A stretch of 64,000 nucleotides of DNA from Sphingobacterium prati (GTDB taxonomy: Bacteria; Bacteroidota; Bacteroidia; Sphingobacteriales; Sphingobacteriaceae), in assembly GCF_013167215.1 (NCBI RefSeq), contig NZ_JABJWY010000016.1, forward strand, positions 124,134 to 188,133. Reading direction: 5' to 3'. The notes below the pieces were generated by a model that saw only the letters and a program-made list of their open reading frames with translations, was not told the origin of the DNA and did no database searches. Shown here piece by piece: positions 8,497 to 17,757 of this stretch; within the stretch, counting starts at the first letter, position 1; each line of letters starts with the position of its first letter. The translations under genes and the position numbers were made by a program.

Positions 8497-10518
8497 ATGA
8501 AGACAGCTATTTTCGCGCTATGTTTCATGCTCATTACGTTCATGTTATCTGCACAGCCTTTTCAGGTTAAGAAAAATGGGATAACTTTGACTTACAATAA
8601 GCAAACTGGAACCTATTCACTAAGCAAAGATCAAATTACTTATATAAAAGATGCAAGTGCTTATCTGATGCTTGCCAATGGACAAAAAGTTAGTACGGAC
8701 AAACTGAAGGATGGCCGCCAAGTGACCGAGATGTTCATCAAGAATAATTTTGGGAAAGGAAAACGCTATACGGTATCGTCCAAAACATCCACAGGAATTG
8801 CGTTGCTGCAGCATTTTTATTTCTACGACACGATAGATGGTGTCATCCTTGAATTGGAAGTCAGGGGTAAAAATATAGCTAGTAACGAACTTGTGCCTAT
8901 TTTGTCAAATGCTTCAGTTGCCAGCTTGGGAAAATCCTTGTATCAGCTAGCTGTTCCTTTTGATAACGATACGTTTATTTCCTATGAAAACAATGTCCTC
9001 GCGATGAATAATAAGAGCAGCGCCGAGGTCGGTGTTGTATACGATAGAGACAGTGGAAAAGGCCTGTTGATTGGTTCATTGGATCAATCTGTTTGGAAAT
9101 CGGGTATTGCTATCAAAGGAGACCCGGGACAATATACCCACCTCGCAACACAGGCCGGATTTACAGATGTGAATATCACACGGGATTCCATGGCGCATGG
9201 GGCTATAAAGGGGGATGTTATTCGCTCACCAAAATACCTCGTATCTTATGACAAGGATTGGCGCATTGGGCTTGAAAACTATGCTAAAATCCACCGGAAA
9301 CTATCGCCGGCTTATGTGAAATCTTGGCAAGGAGCTACACCGGTCGGCTGGAACAGCTGGGGTGTGATACAGGAAAAACTCAATTTTCAGAATGCCGCAG
9401 GTACAGCAGACTATTTTGCAAAAGATATTCCTTATTTCCGAAATGCAGATGGTGAGGCTTTTATAGATCTTGACTCTTTCTGGGATAATATGACGCCCGG
9501 AGGTATGTCAGGTGACTACACACAACTGAAGCAATTTGTTCGCTATTGTGATTCGCTGGGCCTCAAACCCGGTGTGTATTGGGCTCCTTTTACGGACTGG
9601 GGTCATGGAAGTGGACCCGACCGCAAGGCGGAGGGAAGCCAATTTACCTTTGGTCAACTGTGGACTAAAACCCAAAAAGGCTACCATAATTTGGATGGTG
9701 GACGGGCCTTGGATCCGACACATCCGGGTACTTTGGCGCGCATGGATGTGATCTTGGGGAAATTAGTCGACTGTGGTTTCCGTATGATCAAAGTTGATTT
9801 TCTTTCTCACGCAGCAATCGAATCCACCGGTTTCTACGATAAGAAAATTCAAACAGGTATGCAGGCGTACGAGGTAGGGATGAAGCATTTGGTCGATGCG
9901 TTGCAAGGTAAGATGCTTATCTACGCAGCAATTTCACCTTCCTTGGCGACAGCCCAATTTGCACACATGCGCAGAATAGCCTGCGACGCCTGGAAAACCA
10001 TCGACCAAACACAGTATACCTTAAATAGTGTGAGCTACGGCTGGTGGCAGACCTATCTCTACGACTTTATCGATGCCGACCACCTTGTCTTTCATGATGA
10101 AAGCCCTGAAGTCAATAAGGCAAGATTGCTTTCAGGTGTGGTAACAGGTACCATTATCCTTGGCGACGATTTATCGAAAAAAGAAAACTGGCAACCTAAA
10201 ATGAATCAGTACCTGCAGGATCCTGAAATTTTAAAGATTATAGCCGACGGTAAAAGCTTCCGTCCGGCAGGATTTGCCGAAGGCAAAGCGGCAAATACGT
10301 ATTATTACAAAAAGATGGGAACAGAGCTGTATGTAGCCGTATTTAATTACAATACGGCCCCGGCAGCAATAAAGATAGATTTTATACAGATTGGCCTGGT
10401 GGTAGGTAAAAAATATCAGGCGGTGGAACTGTTTGAAAAAGCGGAAGCGGAACTTAGTGCTGAAAAATCCATTGCCTTTGAGCAAGCGGGAGCAAAATTA
10501 TTTAAAATTGCTCTTTAG
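8497..10518 (+). CDS. clan GH-D glycoside hydrolase, alpha-galactosidase-like
   Basis: 673 residues with a signal peptide (about 1-19, ending LSAQP), so periplasmic or surface-exposed. An N-terminal beta-sandwich (about 20-270) precedes a (beta/alpha)8 barrel beginning TPVGWNSWG, the entry motif of clan GH-D (GH27/GH36) retaining enzymes. The putative nucleophile is D434 in MIKVDFL at the end of a barrel strand; D497 in RRIACDAW is a good acid/base candidate. It is not a typical GH36, because the N-terminal half and the barrel loops differ from the enzyme at 15463-17661. Alpha-galactosidase is likely, but alpha-N-acetylgalactosaminidase or another GH-D activity is possible. It closes the SusCD-lipoprotein block. 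Confidence 0.7.
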   Translation: MKTAIFALCFMLITFMLSAQPFQVKKNGITLTYNKQTGTYSLSKDQITYIKDASAYLMLANGQKVSTDKLKDGRQVTEMFIKNNFGKGKRYTVSSKTSTGIALLQHFYFYDTIDGVILELEVRGKNIASNELVPILSNASVASLGKSLYQLAVPFDNDTFISYENNVLAMNNKSSAEVGVVYDRDSGKGLLIGSLDQSVWKSGIAIKGDPGQYTHLATQAGFTDVNITRDSMAHGAIKGDVIRSPKYLVSYDKDWRIGLENYAKIHRKLSPAYVKSWQGATPVGWNSWGVIQEKLNFQNAAGTADYFAKDIPYFRNADGEAFIDLDSFWDNMTPGGMSGDYTQLKQFVRYCDSLGLKPGVYWAPFTDWGHGSGPDRKAEGSQFTFGQLWTKTQKGYHNLDGGRALDPTHPGTLARMDVILGKLVDCGFRMIKVDFLSHAAIESTGFYDKKIQTGMQAYEVGMKHLVDALQGKMLIYAAISPSLATAQFAHMRRIACDAWKTIDQTQYTLNSVSYGWWQTYLYDFIDADHLVFHDESPEVNKARLLSGVVTGTIILGDDLSKKENWQPKMNQYLQDPEILKIIADGKSFRPAGFAEGKAANTYYYKKMGTELYVAVFNYNTAPAAIKIDFIQIGLVVGKKYQAVELFEKAEAELSAEKSIAFEQAGAKLFKIAL

Positions 10519-10531
10519 TTAATAATAATAT

Positions 10532-11572
10532 ATGAAGATAAGCAAAGAAGAACATTTTAAAGCATTGATCGAACGAATTAAGCGATTGGAAGCGTTGAAT
10601 ACACTCTCGAAACACGAATGTATCGTACAGGGAGTATTGGATGCTATTGATGCCAATGAACTGGAGGTGCATTCCAGTTTGCCATCGGTCAATAATCTGA
10701 TCCAATACTTAGGGTATGCGCGCGAAACATTTGCCAAGGCTTACCGGGATCTGATTGCACATGGGGTGGTGGAGTCTAAAAATCGAAAGGGTTATTTTGT
10801 GGTCAGCAATAATACGCAAATGAAACAAAAAGTGGCGGTGCTGCTCTACGCATACGATACCTTTCAAGATACCTTGGTGAATGAATTGCGGGCCAATCTT
10901 CCAGAGGAAGTGACAGTGGACCTCTTTTTCCATCACAACAATATGGAAACCTTTGAAGATATCTTCAATCGAATCCAAGGGCGATATACCGTATATATTG
11001 TCGCTCCGATTGAAAATAAGGATTCGGAACTGTTACTGCGTTCCATTCCGGCTTCCAAATTATTGATTATTGATCGTTTGATGGATCTTGGAGATGACTA
11101 TTCCTATGTTGCGCAGGAATTTGAAGCGGCGACCTACGCTGTGTTTCAGGAGCTTTATCCAAAGGTCAAAAAGTATAAAGAAGTGATCTTCTATTTTAGG
11201 GAAAATACAGCCGAACCCAATGAAATCAAAAATGCATTCTTACGCTTCCTAAAGGAGTATAAAGTAAAAGGGCGTATCGAAAAGCAATACCATGTGGGGG
11301 ATCTAAAAAAGGGAAAACTGTATTTTACCATTCATAATCCGGAGCTCTATCAGATGCTGAAGGAGGTGTTGCAAAAAGGTTGGACCTTGGGGCAGGATCT
11401 GGGTATTCTCTCACATAATGATGATGTGATTAAAGAGATCATCAGTGGTGGTATCACCACCTTTTCGACAAGTTTCGCACGGATCGGATCGGAAGCCGCC
11501 AAGTTTGTGCTCGAAAGAACATTAATTAAAGAAGTGGTGCCAACGACATTGGCAGACCGCAACTCTGTATAA
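10532..11572 (+). CDS. GntR-family transcriptional regulator with sugar-sensing (LacI/periplasmic-binding-like) domain
   Basis: 346 residues. The N-terminal winged helix (about 20-92) has the GntR layout: LPSVNNLIQYLGYARETFAKAYRDLIAHGVVESKNRKG-type helix-turn-helix and wing. The remaining 250 residues form a periplasmic-binding-protein-like effector domain (QKVAVLLYAYD start, GWTLGQDLGILSHNDD near the end), as in AraR and Bacteroidota FucR-type regulators. It is cytoplasmic and probably senses a monosaccharide released from the glycan. Lying inside the operon, it would be co-induced with its targets, giving autoregulation. The palindrome at 908-937 is a candidate site. Confidence 0.85.
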   Translation: MKISKEEHFKALIERIKRLEALNTLSKHECIVQGVLDAIDANELEVHSSLPSVNNLIQYLGYARETFAKAYRDLIAHGVVESKNRKGYFVVSNNTQMKQKVAVLLYAYDTFQDTLVNELRANLPEEVTVDLFFHHNNMETFEDIFNRIQGRYTVYIVAPIENKDSELLLRSIPASKLLIIDRLMDLGDDYSYVAQEFEAATYAVFQELYPKVKKYKEVIFYFRENTAEPNEIKNAFLRFLKEYKVKGRIEKQYHVGDLKKGKLYFTIHNPELYQMLKEVLQKGWTLGQDLGILSHNDDVIKEIISGGITTFSTSFARIGSEAAKFVLERTLIKEVVPTTLADRNSV

Positions 11573-11592
11573 AAATAGAGAAGTTTTTTACG

Positions 11593-13188
11593 ATGATAGT
11601 TTTTAGTTTTTGTCTTTTTACCGGTCTGGTTGCTTTGTGGTCCTTATGGAAGTTCAAGATCAACTATTCCAATACCTTAAATGGTTTCTTTCTTGCGGGA
11701 AAGAGCAATAGTTTTTGGATGGTTGGCTCGGCTTTGCTGTTGACCAACCTGAGCGCCAACCAGTTTATTGGTGAAAATGAATCAGTCTATATCAACAATC
11801 TCTCGGTTATCGGTTGGGGCGTTAGTTCTGTACTTGCCATGCTTCTGGTTTCGGAATTTCTGTTGCCCATTTATTTCAAACATGGCTTTCGGACCGTACC
11901 TGATTTTCTGGCCCTCAGGTTTGACCCCAAGACAAAAATGATGGTTTCTATACTGGTGCTGACTGGGTACATCGTTAACCTATTGCCACCGGTATTATAC
12001 GGTGGTGCCCTAAGTCTAGCGACTATGTTTGACGTGCCGGGACTACTGCACATCAGTTATTGGCAGAGTATCTGGATACTGGTCTGGGCGCTGGGGATCA
12101 TCGGGAGCTTATACAGTATATTGGGAGGATTGAAGCTGATTTCCTTGTCCGACATGGGCCTAGGCCTCTGTCTGTTTCTACTGGCGCTGCTGATTCCTTT
12201 GTTTGCGTTTTGGCAGCTTGGCAACGGCGATATATGGACGGGTGTAACCCAGCTATTTCATGATAAAAAGGAACACCTCAACGCGGTGGGATCCAAACAG
12301 GATGCGGTACCATTCTCCACCTTATTTACCGGGATGCTGTTGATCAACTTTTACTATTGGGGCATGGAACCTTATATTGCACAACAGGCATTAAGTGCCA
12401 GGAACTTAAAGGAGGCGCAAAAGGGAATGACTTTGGCTGCAGGTGGAAAACTCTTGATGCCACTGCTGATTAATTTACCTGGGCTTCTAGCAGTCCACCT
12501 ATTGCCTCAGGTACAGCCGACAGCTTCTGTTTTTCCGAAACTTATCGTACTGATCTTTCCGGATATCCTAATTGGCTTTTCGCTCGCATTGGTTTTTGGC
12601 GCGGCGATGACCACCTATACGGCTGGATTACAGAGCTGTGGCAGCTTATTTATTTTTAATATCTATAAACCTTATCTAGAGCGTAAGAAAAGAGTGCTTA
12701 GTGAAAGAGAATTGGTTAAAAAAGGGAAGCTATTCGAATTGATCATCTCTATCTCGGCCATGTTTATTGCACCTTTTATCCTTTTTGCCCACGACGGGTT
12801 TTATACGTACCTGCAAACCGTATCGGGGCTGTTCAATATGCCGATCTTCACCATTATGATCTTGGGGATTCTATCACGCCGTGTGACGCCAAGGATGGCA
12901 CAAATCGGCCTGTTCCTGTACATGTTCAGCTATTTCATCCTGGTGTTTGTCTGGAAGACAGAGCTACACTATCTGCACTTGTTCGCGCTGTTGTTTATCG
13001 CTGTGGCACTGGTCATCTGGGGGGGAAGTAAATTGAGCCGGCCAGACTATCTATCGGAGTATCAATTTGAGTTTTCGGGCCAGGACAAAGGTACCTATTG
13101 GAAGGGAAGGTACCGGATCGGCACCTTTCTCATCCTATTGATGATTGTCATCTATTTTGTTTTTTCACCATTGGGCATCGCTCAATAA
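11593..13188 (+). CDS. sodium:solute symporter (SLC5/SSS family), probable sugar importer
   Basis: 531 residues with about 13-14 hydrophobic helices. SSS/SGLT features include the early FFLAGKSNSFWMVGSALLLTNLSANQFIG segment that contributes to the sodium and sugar sites, and a GIIGSLYSILGGLKLIS segment. It would carry a monosaccharide across the inner membrane with sodium. In this operon the likely cargo is L-fucose, L-galactose or D-galactose released by the neighbouring hydrolases. It starts 21 bp after the GntR gene and ends 15 bp before GH95, so the sensor, importer and enzymes are co-transcribed. Exact substrate cannot be read from sequence. Confidence 0.85.
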   Translation: MIVFSFCLFTGLVALWSLWKFKINYSNTLNGFFLAGKSNSFWMVGSALLLTNLSANQFIGENESVYINNLSVIGWGVSSVLAMLLVSEFLLPIYFKHGFRTVPDFLALRFDPKTKMMVSILVLTGYIVNLLPPVLYGGALSLATMFDVPGLLHISYWQSIWILVWALGIIGSLYSILGGLKLISLSDMGLGLCLFLLALLIPLFAFWQLGNGDIWTGVTQLFHDKKEHLNAVGSKQDAVPFSTLFTGMLLINFYYWGMEPYIAQQALSARNLKEAQKGMTLAAGGKLLMPLLINLPGLLAVHLLPQVQPTASVFPKLIVLIFPDILIGFSLALVFGAAMTTYTAGLQSCGSLFIFNIYKPYLERKKRVLSERELVKKGKLFELIISISAMFIAPFILFAHDGFYTYLQTVSGLFNMPIFTIMILGILSRRVTPRMAQIGLFLYMFSYFILVFVWKTELHYLHLFALLFIAVALVIWGGSKLSRPDYLSEYQFEFSGQDKGTYWKGRYRIGTFLILLMIVIYFVFSPLGIAQ

Positions 13189-13203
13189 ATTGTATAAGTT
13201 GCT

Positions 13204-15450
13204 ATGTTAATGTACAGAAAAATTAAATGCCTCATCTTTATATGCTTGCCCCTCTGTTCGACCACATCGTATGCACAACGCTATTACCTCTGGGATAATA
13301 AGCCCGCAACGGATTGGATGACCGAAGCATACCCCATCGGAAATGGACGAATTGGCGCCATGATCTTCGCCGGGGTAAATCAGGAACATATTCAATTTAA
13401 TGAAAACAGCTTATGGACAGGTAATGAGCAGGAAACAGGTGCCTATCAGGCTTTTGGTGATCTTTTTCTTCGCTTTGACTCCGACGTTAATAAATCCTTT
13501 ACCGCATATAGCCGAAAATTGAATTTGGATAAGGGCCTGCATGAAATAGCCTATCAGCAGGATGGACAGCAGATCAACCGTCGGTATTTTGCGAGTCGGC
13601 CCGATCAGGTCATGGTATTTGACTATGCTAACAGTGAAAAAGGGAAACTCAATGCCCAGATTGCACTCCAGGATGCACATGGGCAGGCGGTGCAGGTAGA
13701 AGATGGTCATCTGTGGTTTCAGGGAACGCTCGACAATGGTATGCGGTATGCCGCGCAGCTACGTGTGCAGGTCGTAGGTGGTTCACTTTCCAAAACGACA
13801 GATGAAAAAGGACAGGCTGTTCTTACCGTAAAATCTGCCGATCGAATTGTTTTGCTGCTGAGTGCCGCAACAGATTATGCCAATACACGGGCTACCAAAT
13901 GGAAGTCGGCCGATGAACCGATGAAGGTCAATGAACGTTATCTGCACCAAGCGGAGAAATATGGCGTAAATAAGCTATTGGCACGGCATGTTGCAGATTA
14001 TACAGGGCTGTTCAACCGGGTGGAGCTTGATCTTGACCATAGCCAGCTGGACAGCAAGCAAACAACAAAAGCGCTGTTGGAAGCCTATAAAAAACAGCCG
14101 ATCCCGGCTCTGGAAGCATTGGTATACCAATATGGACGTTATCTGCTGATCAGTTCCTCACGGAAAGGCGGTTTGCCTGCCAACCTGCAGGGCCTCTGGA
14201 ACAACAGTAACAATCCACCATGGCGCTCAGATTACCATTCCAATATCAATGTACAGATGAACTATTGGCCTGCAGAAGTCGCTAATCTACCTGAATCGGC
14301 CTGGCCATACCTCGATTATATCAATAGCATGCGTGCCGTGAAAAAAATAAATACACAGAAGGAATTTCCGGGCGTAAGGGGCTGGACCGTAAAGACCGAA
14401 AATAATATCTTCGGTGGCGAGAGCTTTCTTTGGAACACCCCCGGAAGTGCCTGGTATGCACAGGCACTGTGGGAGCATTATGCCTTTAACAGGGACAAGA
14501 AATATCTACGCGAATTTGCATACCCGATTTTAAAAGAAATAAGTGAGTTTTGGGATGATCGTCTGCTGCGAAGAGCAGACGGAACTGTGGTGGCGCCGAA
14601 GGGCTGGTCGCCGGAACATGGCCCCACAGAGGATGCCGTGAGCTATGACCATCAGATTATTTACGATCTCTTTAACAACTACATCCAGGCGAGCACAATT
14701 TTAAATATGGACACCGATTACCGTAAACATATCACGGCACTTCGCGATGCGCTGCTCAAACCTAAAATCGGTAAATGGGGACAGTTGCAGGAGTGGGAAA
14801 CGGATCGTGATGATCCACAGGACAAGCATCGCCATGTCTCGCATCTGTTTGGTCTGTATCCCGGTAACCAATTCTCTGTTTTAAAAACACCGGAATTGGC
14901 CAAAGCTGCACGAGTTACGCTGACCGCGCGTGGTGATGAATCTACCGGTTGGTCTATGGCCTGGAAGGTGGCTTTTTGGGCCCGCTTGCAGGATGGGAAT
15001 CACGCCTATAAAATCTTGACTAATTTCATTAACCTCGTTGGCGGCGATGGTATTGATTACAACAATGGCGGTGGCGTTTACGCCAACTTGCTCTGCGCGC
15101 ATCCACCCTTTCAGATTGATGGCAACTTGGGTTATGTTGCTGCGGTGAGTGAAATGTTGCTGCAGTCGCAAACGGATGTACTGGAATTACTTCCTGCTCT
15201 GCCTGATCGCTGGTCGGCCGGAACAGTCAAAGGACTCAAAGCCCGGGGCAATGTACACATTGAAAAGATGGAATGGAACAACAGCAGCATTAGGCAGCTT
15301 ATTCTTTCATCGCCGCAAGATCAAACGATTCAGGTATTGAGCCCTTCGCCATTGGCAGGTCTAAGCCCAGAGCAGGAAATCAACGGTAAATACCTTTATA
15401 AGATTCAATTGAAAGCAAACAAAATAGTCAAGTTCATTAACAAATCCTAA
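13204..15450 (+). CDS. GH95 alpha-L-fucosidase (or alpha-L-galactosidase), copy 1
   Basis: 748 residues with a signal peptide (about 1-24, ending TSYAQ). It has the GH95 architecture: N-terminal beta-sandwich starting with YLWDNKPATDWMTEAYPIGNGRIG, linker, (alpha/alpha)6 barrel, and C-terminal beta domain. By analogy with Bifidobacterium AfcA, the base machinery is N347/N349 in SNINVQMNYW and D639 in FQIDGN; the acid is probably E471 in SPEHGP. H345, two residues before N347, matches the His that contacts the fucose methyl group in AfcA; the known alpha-L-galactosidase branch has Thr there, as I recall it. This favours alpha-L-fucosidase. Inverting hydrolysis in the periplasm is expected. Confidence 0.88.
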   Translation: MLMYRKIKCLIFICLPLCSTTSYAQRYYLWDNKPATDWMTEAYPIGNGRIGAMIFAGVNQEHIQFNENSLWTGNEQETGAYQAFGDLFLRFDSDVNKSFTAYSRKLNLDKGLHEIAYQQDGQQINRRYFASRPDQVMVFDYANSEKGKLNAQIALQDAHGQAVQVEDGHLWFQGTLDNGMRYAAQLRVQVVGGSLSKTTDEKGQAVLTVKSADRIVLLLSAATDYANTRATKWKSADEPMKVNERYLHQAEKYGVNKLLARHVADYTGLFNRVELDLDHSQLDSKQTTKALLEAYKKQPIPALEALVYQYGRYLLISSSRKGGLPANLQGLWNNSNNPPWRSDYHSNINVQMNYWPAEVANLPESAWPYLDYINSMRAVKKINTQKEFPGVRGWTVKTENNIFGGESFLWNTPGSAWYAQALWEHYAFNRDKKYLREFAYPILKEISEFWDDRLLRRADGTVVAPKGWSPEHGPTEDAVSYDHQIIYDLFNNYIQASTILNMDTDYRKHITALRDALLKPKIGKWGQLQEWETDRDDPQDKHRHVSHLFGLYPGNQFSVLKTPELAKAARVTLTARGDESTGWSMAWKVAFWARLQDGNHAYKILTNFINLVGGDGIDYNNGGGVYANLLCAHPPFQIDGNLGYVAAVSEMLLQSQTDVLELLPALPDRWSAGTVKGLKARGNVHIEKMEWNNSSIRQLILSSPQDQTIQVLSPSPLAGLSPEQEINGKYLYKIQLKANKIVKFINKS

Positions 15451-15462
15451 ATCTATTGATAT

Positions 15463-17661
15463 ATGCCAACCCATCACTTTAAACATGTTGTACTCGGGCT
15501 TTTGATGACCCAGGGGCTTGTGCATCTGGAGACACAGGCGCAGTCCAAACAGATTCCTATTGAAACCAGATCGAATGCCCTAGTGTTGGAGTACGATTCC
15601 ACGAAAACACTGAAAATGCGCTATTACGGTGAAAAATTGAATGATGCTAAAGAGTACTCGGCCATGGCAAGCGGTTATAGACAATTGACAGATTATAGTG
15701 GCCTCTCCGACGCGGCGTATACCCCCTCAGGTTCAAAAAACCTACTGGAACCCGCCATCAGTGTCGTTCATGCCGATGGCAACCGCTCCCTGGACCTGCG
15801 CTATGAAAAGCATGAGGTGAAAAACCTGGATGCCAATGTCGAACAGCTTGATATCACCCTAAAAGATCCGGTATACGATATTTATGTCGTTTTACACTAC
15901 AAATCGTTTTTGAATGAGGACGTCATTGAGCAGTGGGCAACCATCCAAAATAAGGAAAAGAAAATCGTCACGCTGGAAAAATTTGCTTCGGCCAACCTGA
16001 CTCTGCGCTCCAACGCGTATTGGCTACGGCAGTACCATGGCGACTGGGCAAAAGAAATGCAAGTGGAGGAGACTCCACTGACACACGGTATCAAAGTGTT
16101 GGACAGTAAACTCGGAACACGCGCAAACTTATTTCAACCACCTTCTTTTATGGTGTCATTGGGCAAGGCGGCATCCGAAGATGAAGGAACGGTCCTGATG
16201 GCAAGCCTGGGGTATAGTGGAAATTTTAAGGTGGATTTTGAAGTGGATTACCTCAATAACCTACGTATCATTGCCGGCATAAATAACTATGCTTCCCATG
16301 TGAAATTGGCCAGCAATCAAGCGTTTATAACGCCCAAATTGATCTATACCTTGTCGACGAAGGGAAAAGGCACCGCCTCCCGAAATCTGCACAATTGGGC
16401 CCGAAAATATCAGTTGCTGGATGGAAATGGCGAACGCTTGACTTTACTCAATAATTGGGAGGCGACTTATTTTGATTTTAATGAACAAAAATTAAAAGGT
16501 TTGCTCCAGGATACCAAAAAACTAGGGGTAGACCTATTTTTATTGGATGACGGCTGGTTTGGAAATAAATATCCGCGTAACAGCGATCACTCCAGTCTGG
16601 GAGACTGGCAACCGAACCGGACAAAACTGCCCAATGGTATCGCGACACTCGTGGAAGAAGCGACCAAGCAGGGCGTTAAATTCGGTATCTGGGTAGAACC
16701 CGAAATGGTTAGCCCCAAATCCGAACTCTACGAACAACATCCGGATTGGGTCGTCAAACAGCCACAGCGTGAAGAACATTACTTCCGTAATCAGTTGATC
16801 CTGGATCTGACAAACCCCAAGGTGCAGGATTTTGTTTTTAATATACTGGATGATCTTTTTACCAAGAATCCATCTTTGGCATATATCAAATGGGACTGCA
16901 ATGCGGTTATTTACAATGCGCATTCTGCATTTTTAAAGGATCAGGGGGCATTCTATATCTCGTATGTGGAAGGACTGTATAAAGTCCTTGAACGTATACG
17001 TTCGAAATATCCGAAAGTGCCGATGATGTTATGTTCAGGCGGGGGTGGTCGTGTGGACTATGCGGCACTTCGGTACTTTACCGAATTTTGGCCTTCGGAC
17101 AATACAGACCCTTTGGAGCGTATTTTTATGCAGTACGAGTATTCGTACTTTTTCCCGGCAATCAGCACTTCAAACCATGTGACAGACTGGGGAAAACAGT
17201 CCCTCAAATTCCGCACGGATGTAGCTATGATGGGCAAACTGGGTTTTGATATTGTGGTGAGCCACCTGAAAGAACAGGATCTGTTATTCTGCCAGCAAGC
17301 GGTAAAGAATTATGACGCACTTAAAGCAACAATCTGGCATGGGGAGCAGTATCGTTTGGCCGATCCACGTGAAGGTGACTTTGCCGCCCTCAGCTACGTG
17401 AATAGCCAAAAAACCGAGGCTGTCATCTTCAACTACCTGGTCAATAACCGCTATGGTATCGGAACAACCGATCCCGTCCGTTTAAAAGGACTGGATGCGC
17501 AAAAGCAATACCGGGTGGAGGAGATCAACTTGTATCCGGGAACCAAGTCGAGCTTAGGCCAGGGACAAACCTTTTCGGGCGACTACCTGATGAAAGTTGG
17601 CGTAAATCCAGACCTGAATAGCAACCGTCCCAGTGTTTTACTAAAAATATCGGCACGCTAA
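15463..17661 (+). CDS. GH36 alpha-galactosidase
   Basis: 732 residues, the normal length for tetrameric GH36 enzymes, with a hydrophobic leader ending around THLETQAQ. An N-terminal beta-supersandwich (about 30-310) is followed by a (beta/alpha)8 barrel and a short C-terminal sheet. Family motifs are clear: LLDDGWFGNKY, GIWVEPEMVSP, the nucleophile D478 in YIKWDCN, the substrate-binding CSGGGGRVD, and the acid/base D546 in WPSDNTD. These numbers are very near those of Lactobacillus MelA. It removes terminal alpha-D-galactose with retention. Position between GH95 and the esterase implies sequential trimming of the same side chains. Confidence 0.93.
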   Translation: MPTHHFKHVVLGLLMTQGLVHLETQAQSKQIPIETRSNALVLEYDSTKTLKMRYYGEKLNDAKEYSAMASGYRQLTDYSGLSDAAYTPSGSKNLLEPAISVVHADGNRSLDLRYEKHEVKNLDANVEQLDITLKDPVYDIYVVLHYKSFLNEDVIEQWATIQNKEKKIVTLEKFASANLTLRSNAYWLRQYHGDWAKEMQVEETPLTHGIKVLDSKLGTRANLFQPPSFMVSLGKAASEDEGTVLMASLGYSGNFKVDFEVDYLNNLRIIAGINNYASHVKLASNQAFITPKLIYTLSTKGKGTASRNLHNWARKYQLLDGNGERLTLLNNWEATYFDFNEQKLKGLLQDTKKLGVDLFLLDDGWFGNKYPRNSDHSSLGDWQPNRTKLPNGIATLVEEATKQGVKFGIWVEPEMVSPKSELYEQHPDWVVKQPQREEHYFRNQLILDLTNPKVQDFVFNILDDLFTKNPSLAYIKWDCNAVIYNAHSAFLKDQGAFYISYVEGLYKVLERIRSKYPKVPMMLCSGGGGRVDYAALRYFTEFWPSDNTDPLERIFMQYEYSYFFPAISTSNHVTDWGKQSLKFRTDVAMMGKLGFDIVVSHLKEQDLLFCQQAVKNYDALKATIWHGEQYRLADPREGDFAALSYVNSQKTEAVIFNYLVNNRYGIGTTDPVRLKGLDAQKQYRVEEINLYPGTKSSLGQGQTFSGDYLMKVGVNPDLNSNRPSVLLKISAR

Positions 17662-17672
17662 AAAATAACTGT

Positions 17673-17719
17673 GGCACATCCGAAGCTCCGACTCCAACAG
17701 TCAGGACTTCGGATGCGCC
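17673..17719 (+). other. intercistronic hairpin without T-run
   Basis: Arms 17673-17685 and 17707-17719 pair over 13 bp with one mismatch. No T-run follows, so it is not a standard terminator. It occupies one of only two longer gaps (96 bp) inside the operon and could stabilise or process the mRNA between the alpha-galactosidase and esterase genes. Confidence 0.5.
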
Positions 17720-17757
17720 AAATGTATAAACCCAATTGAGCAACAAACTCAAAAATC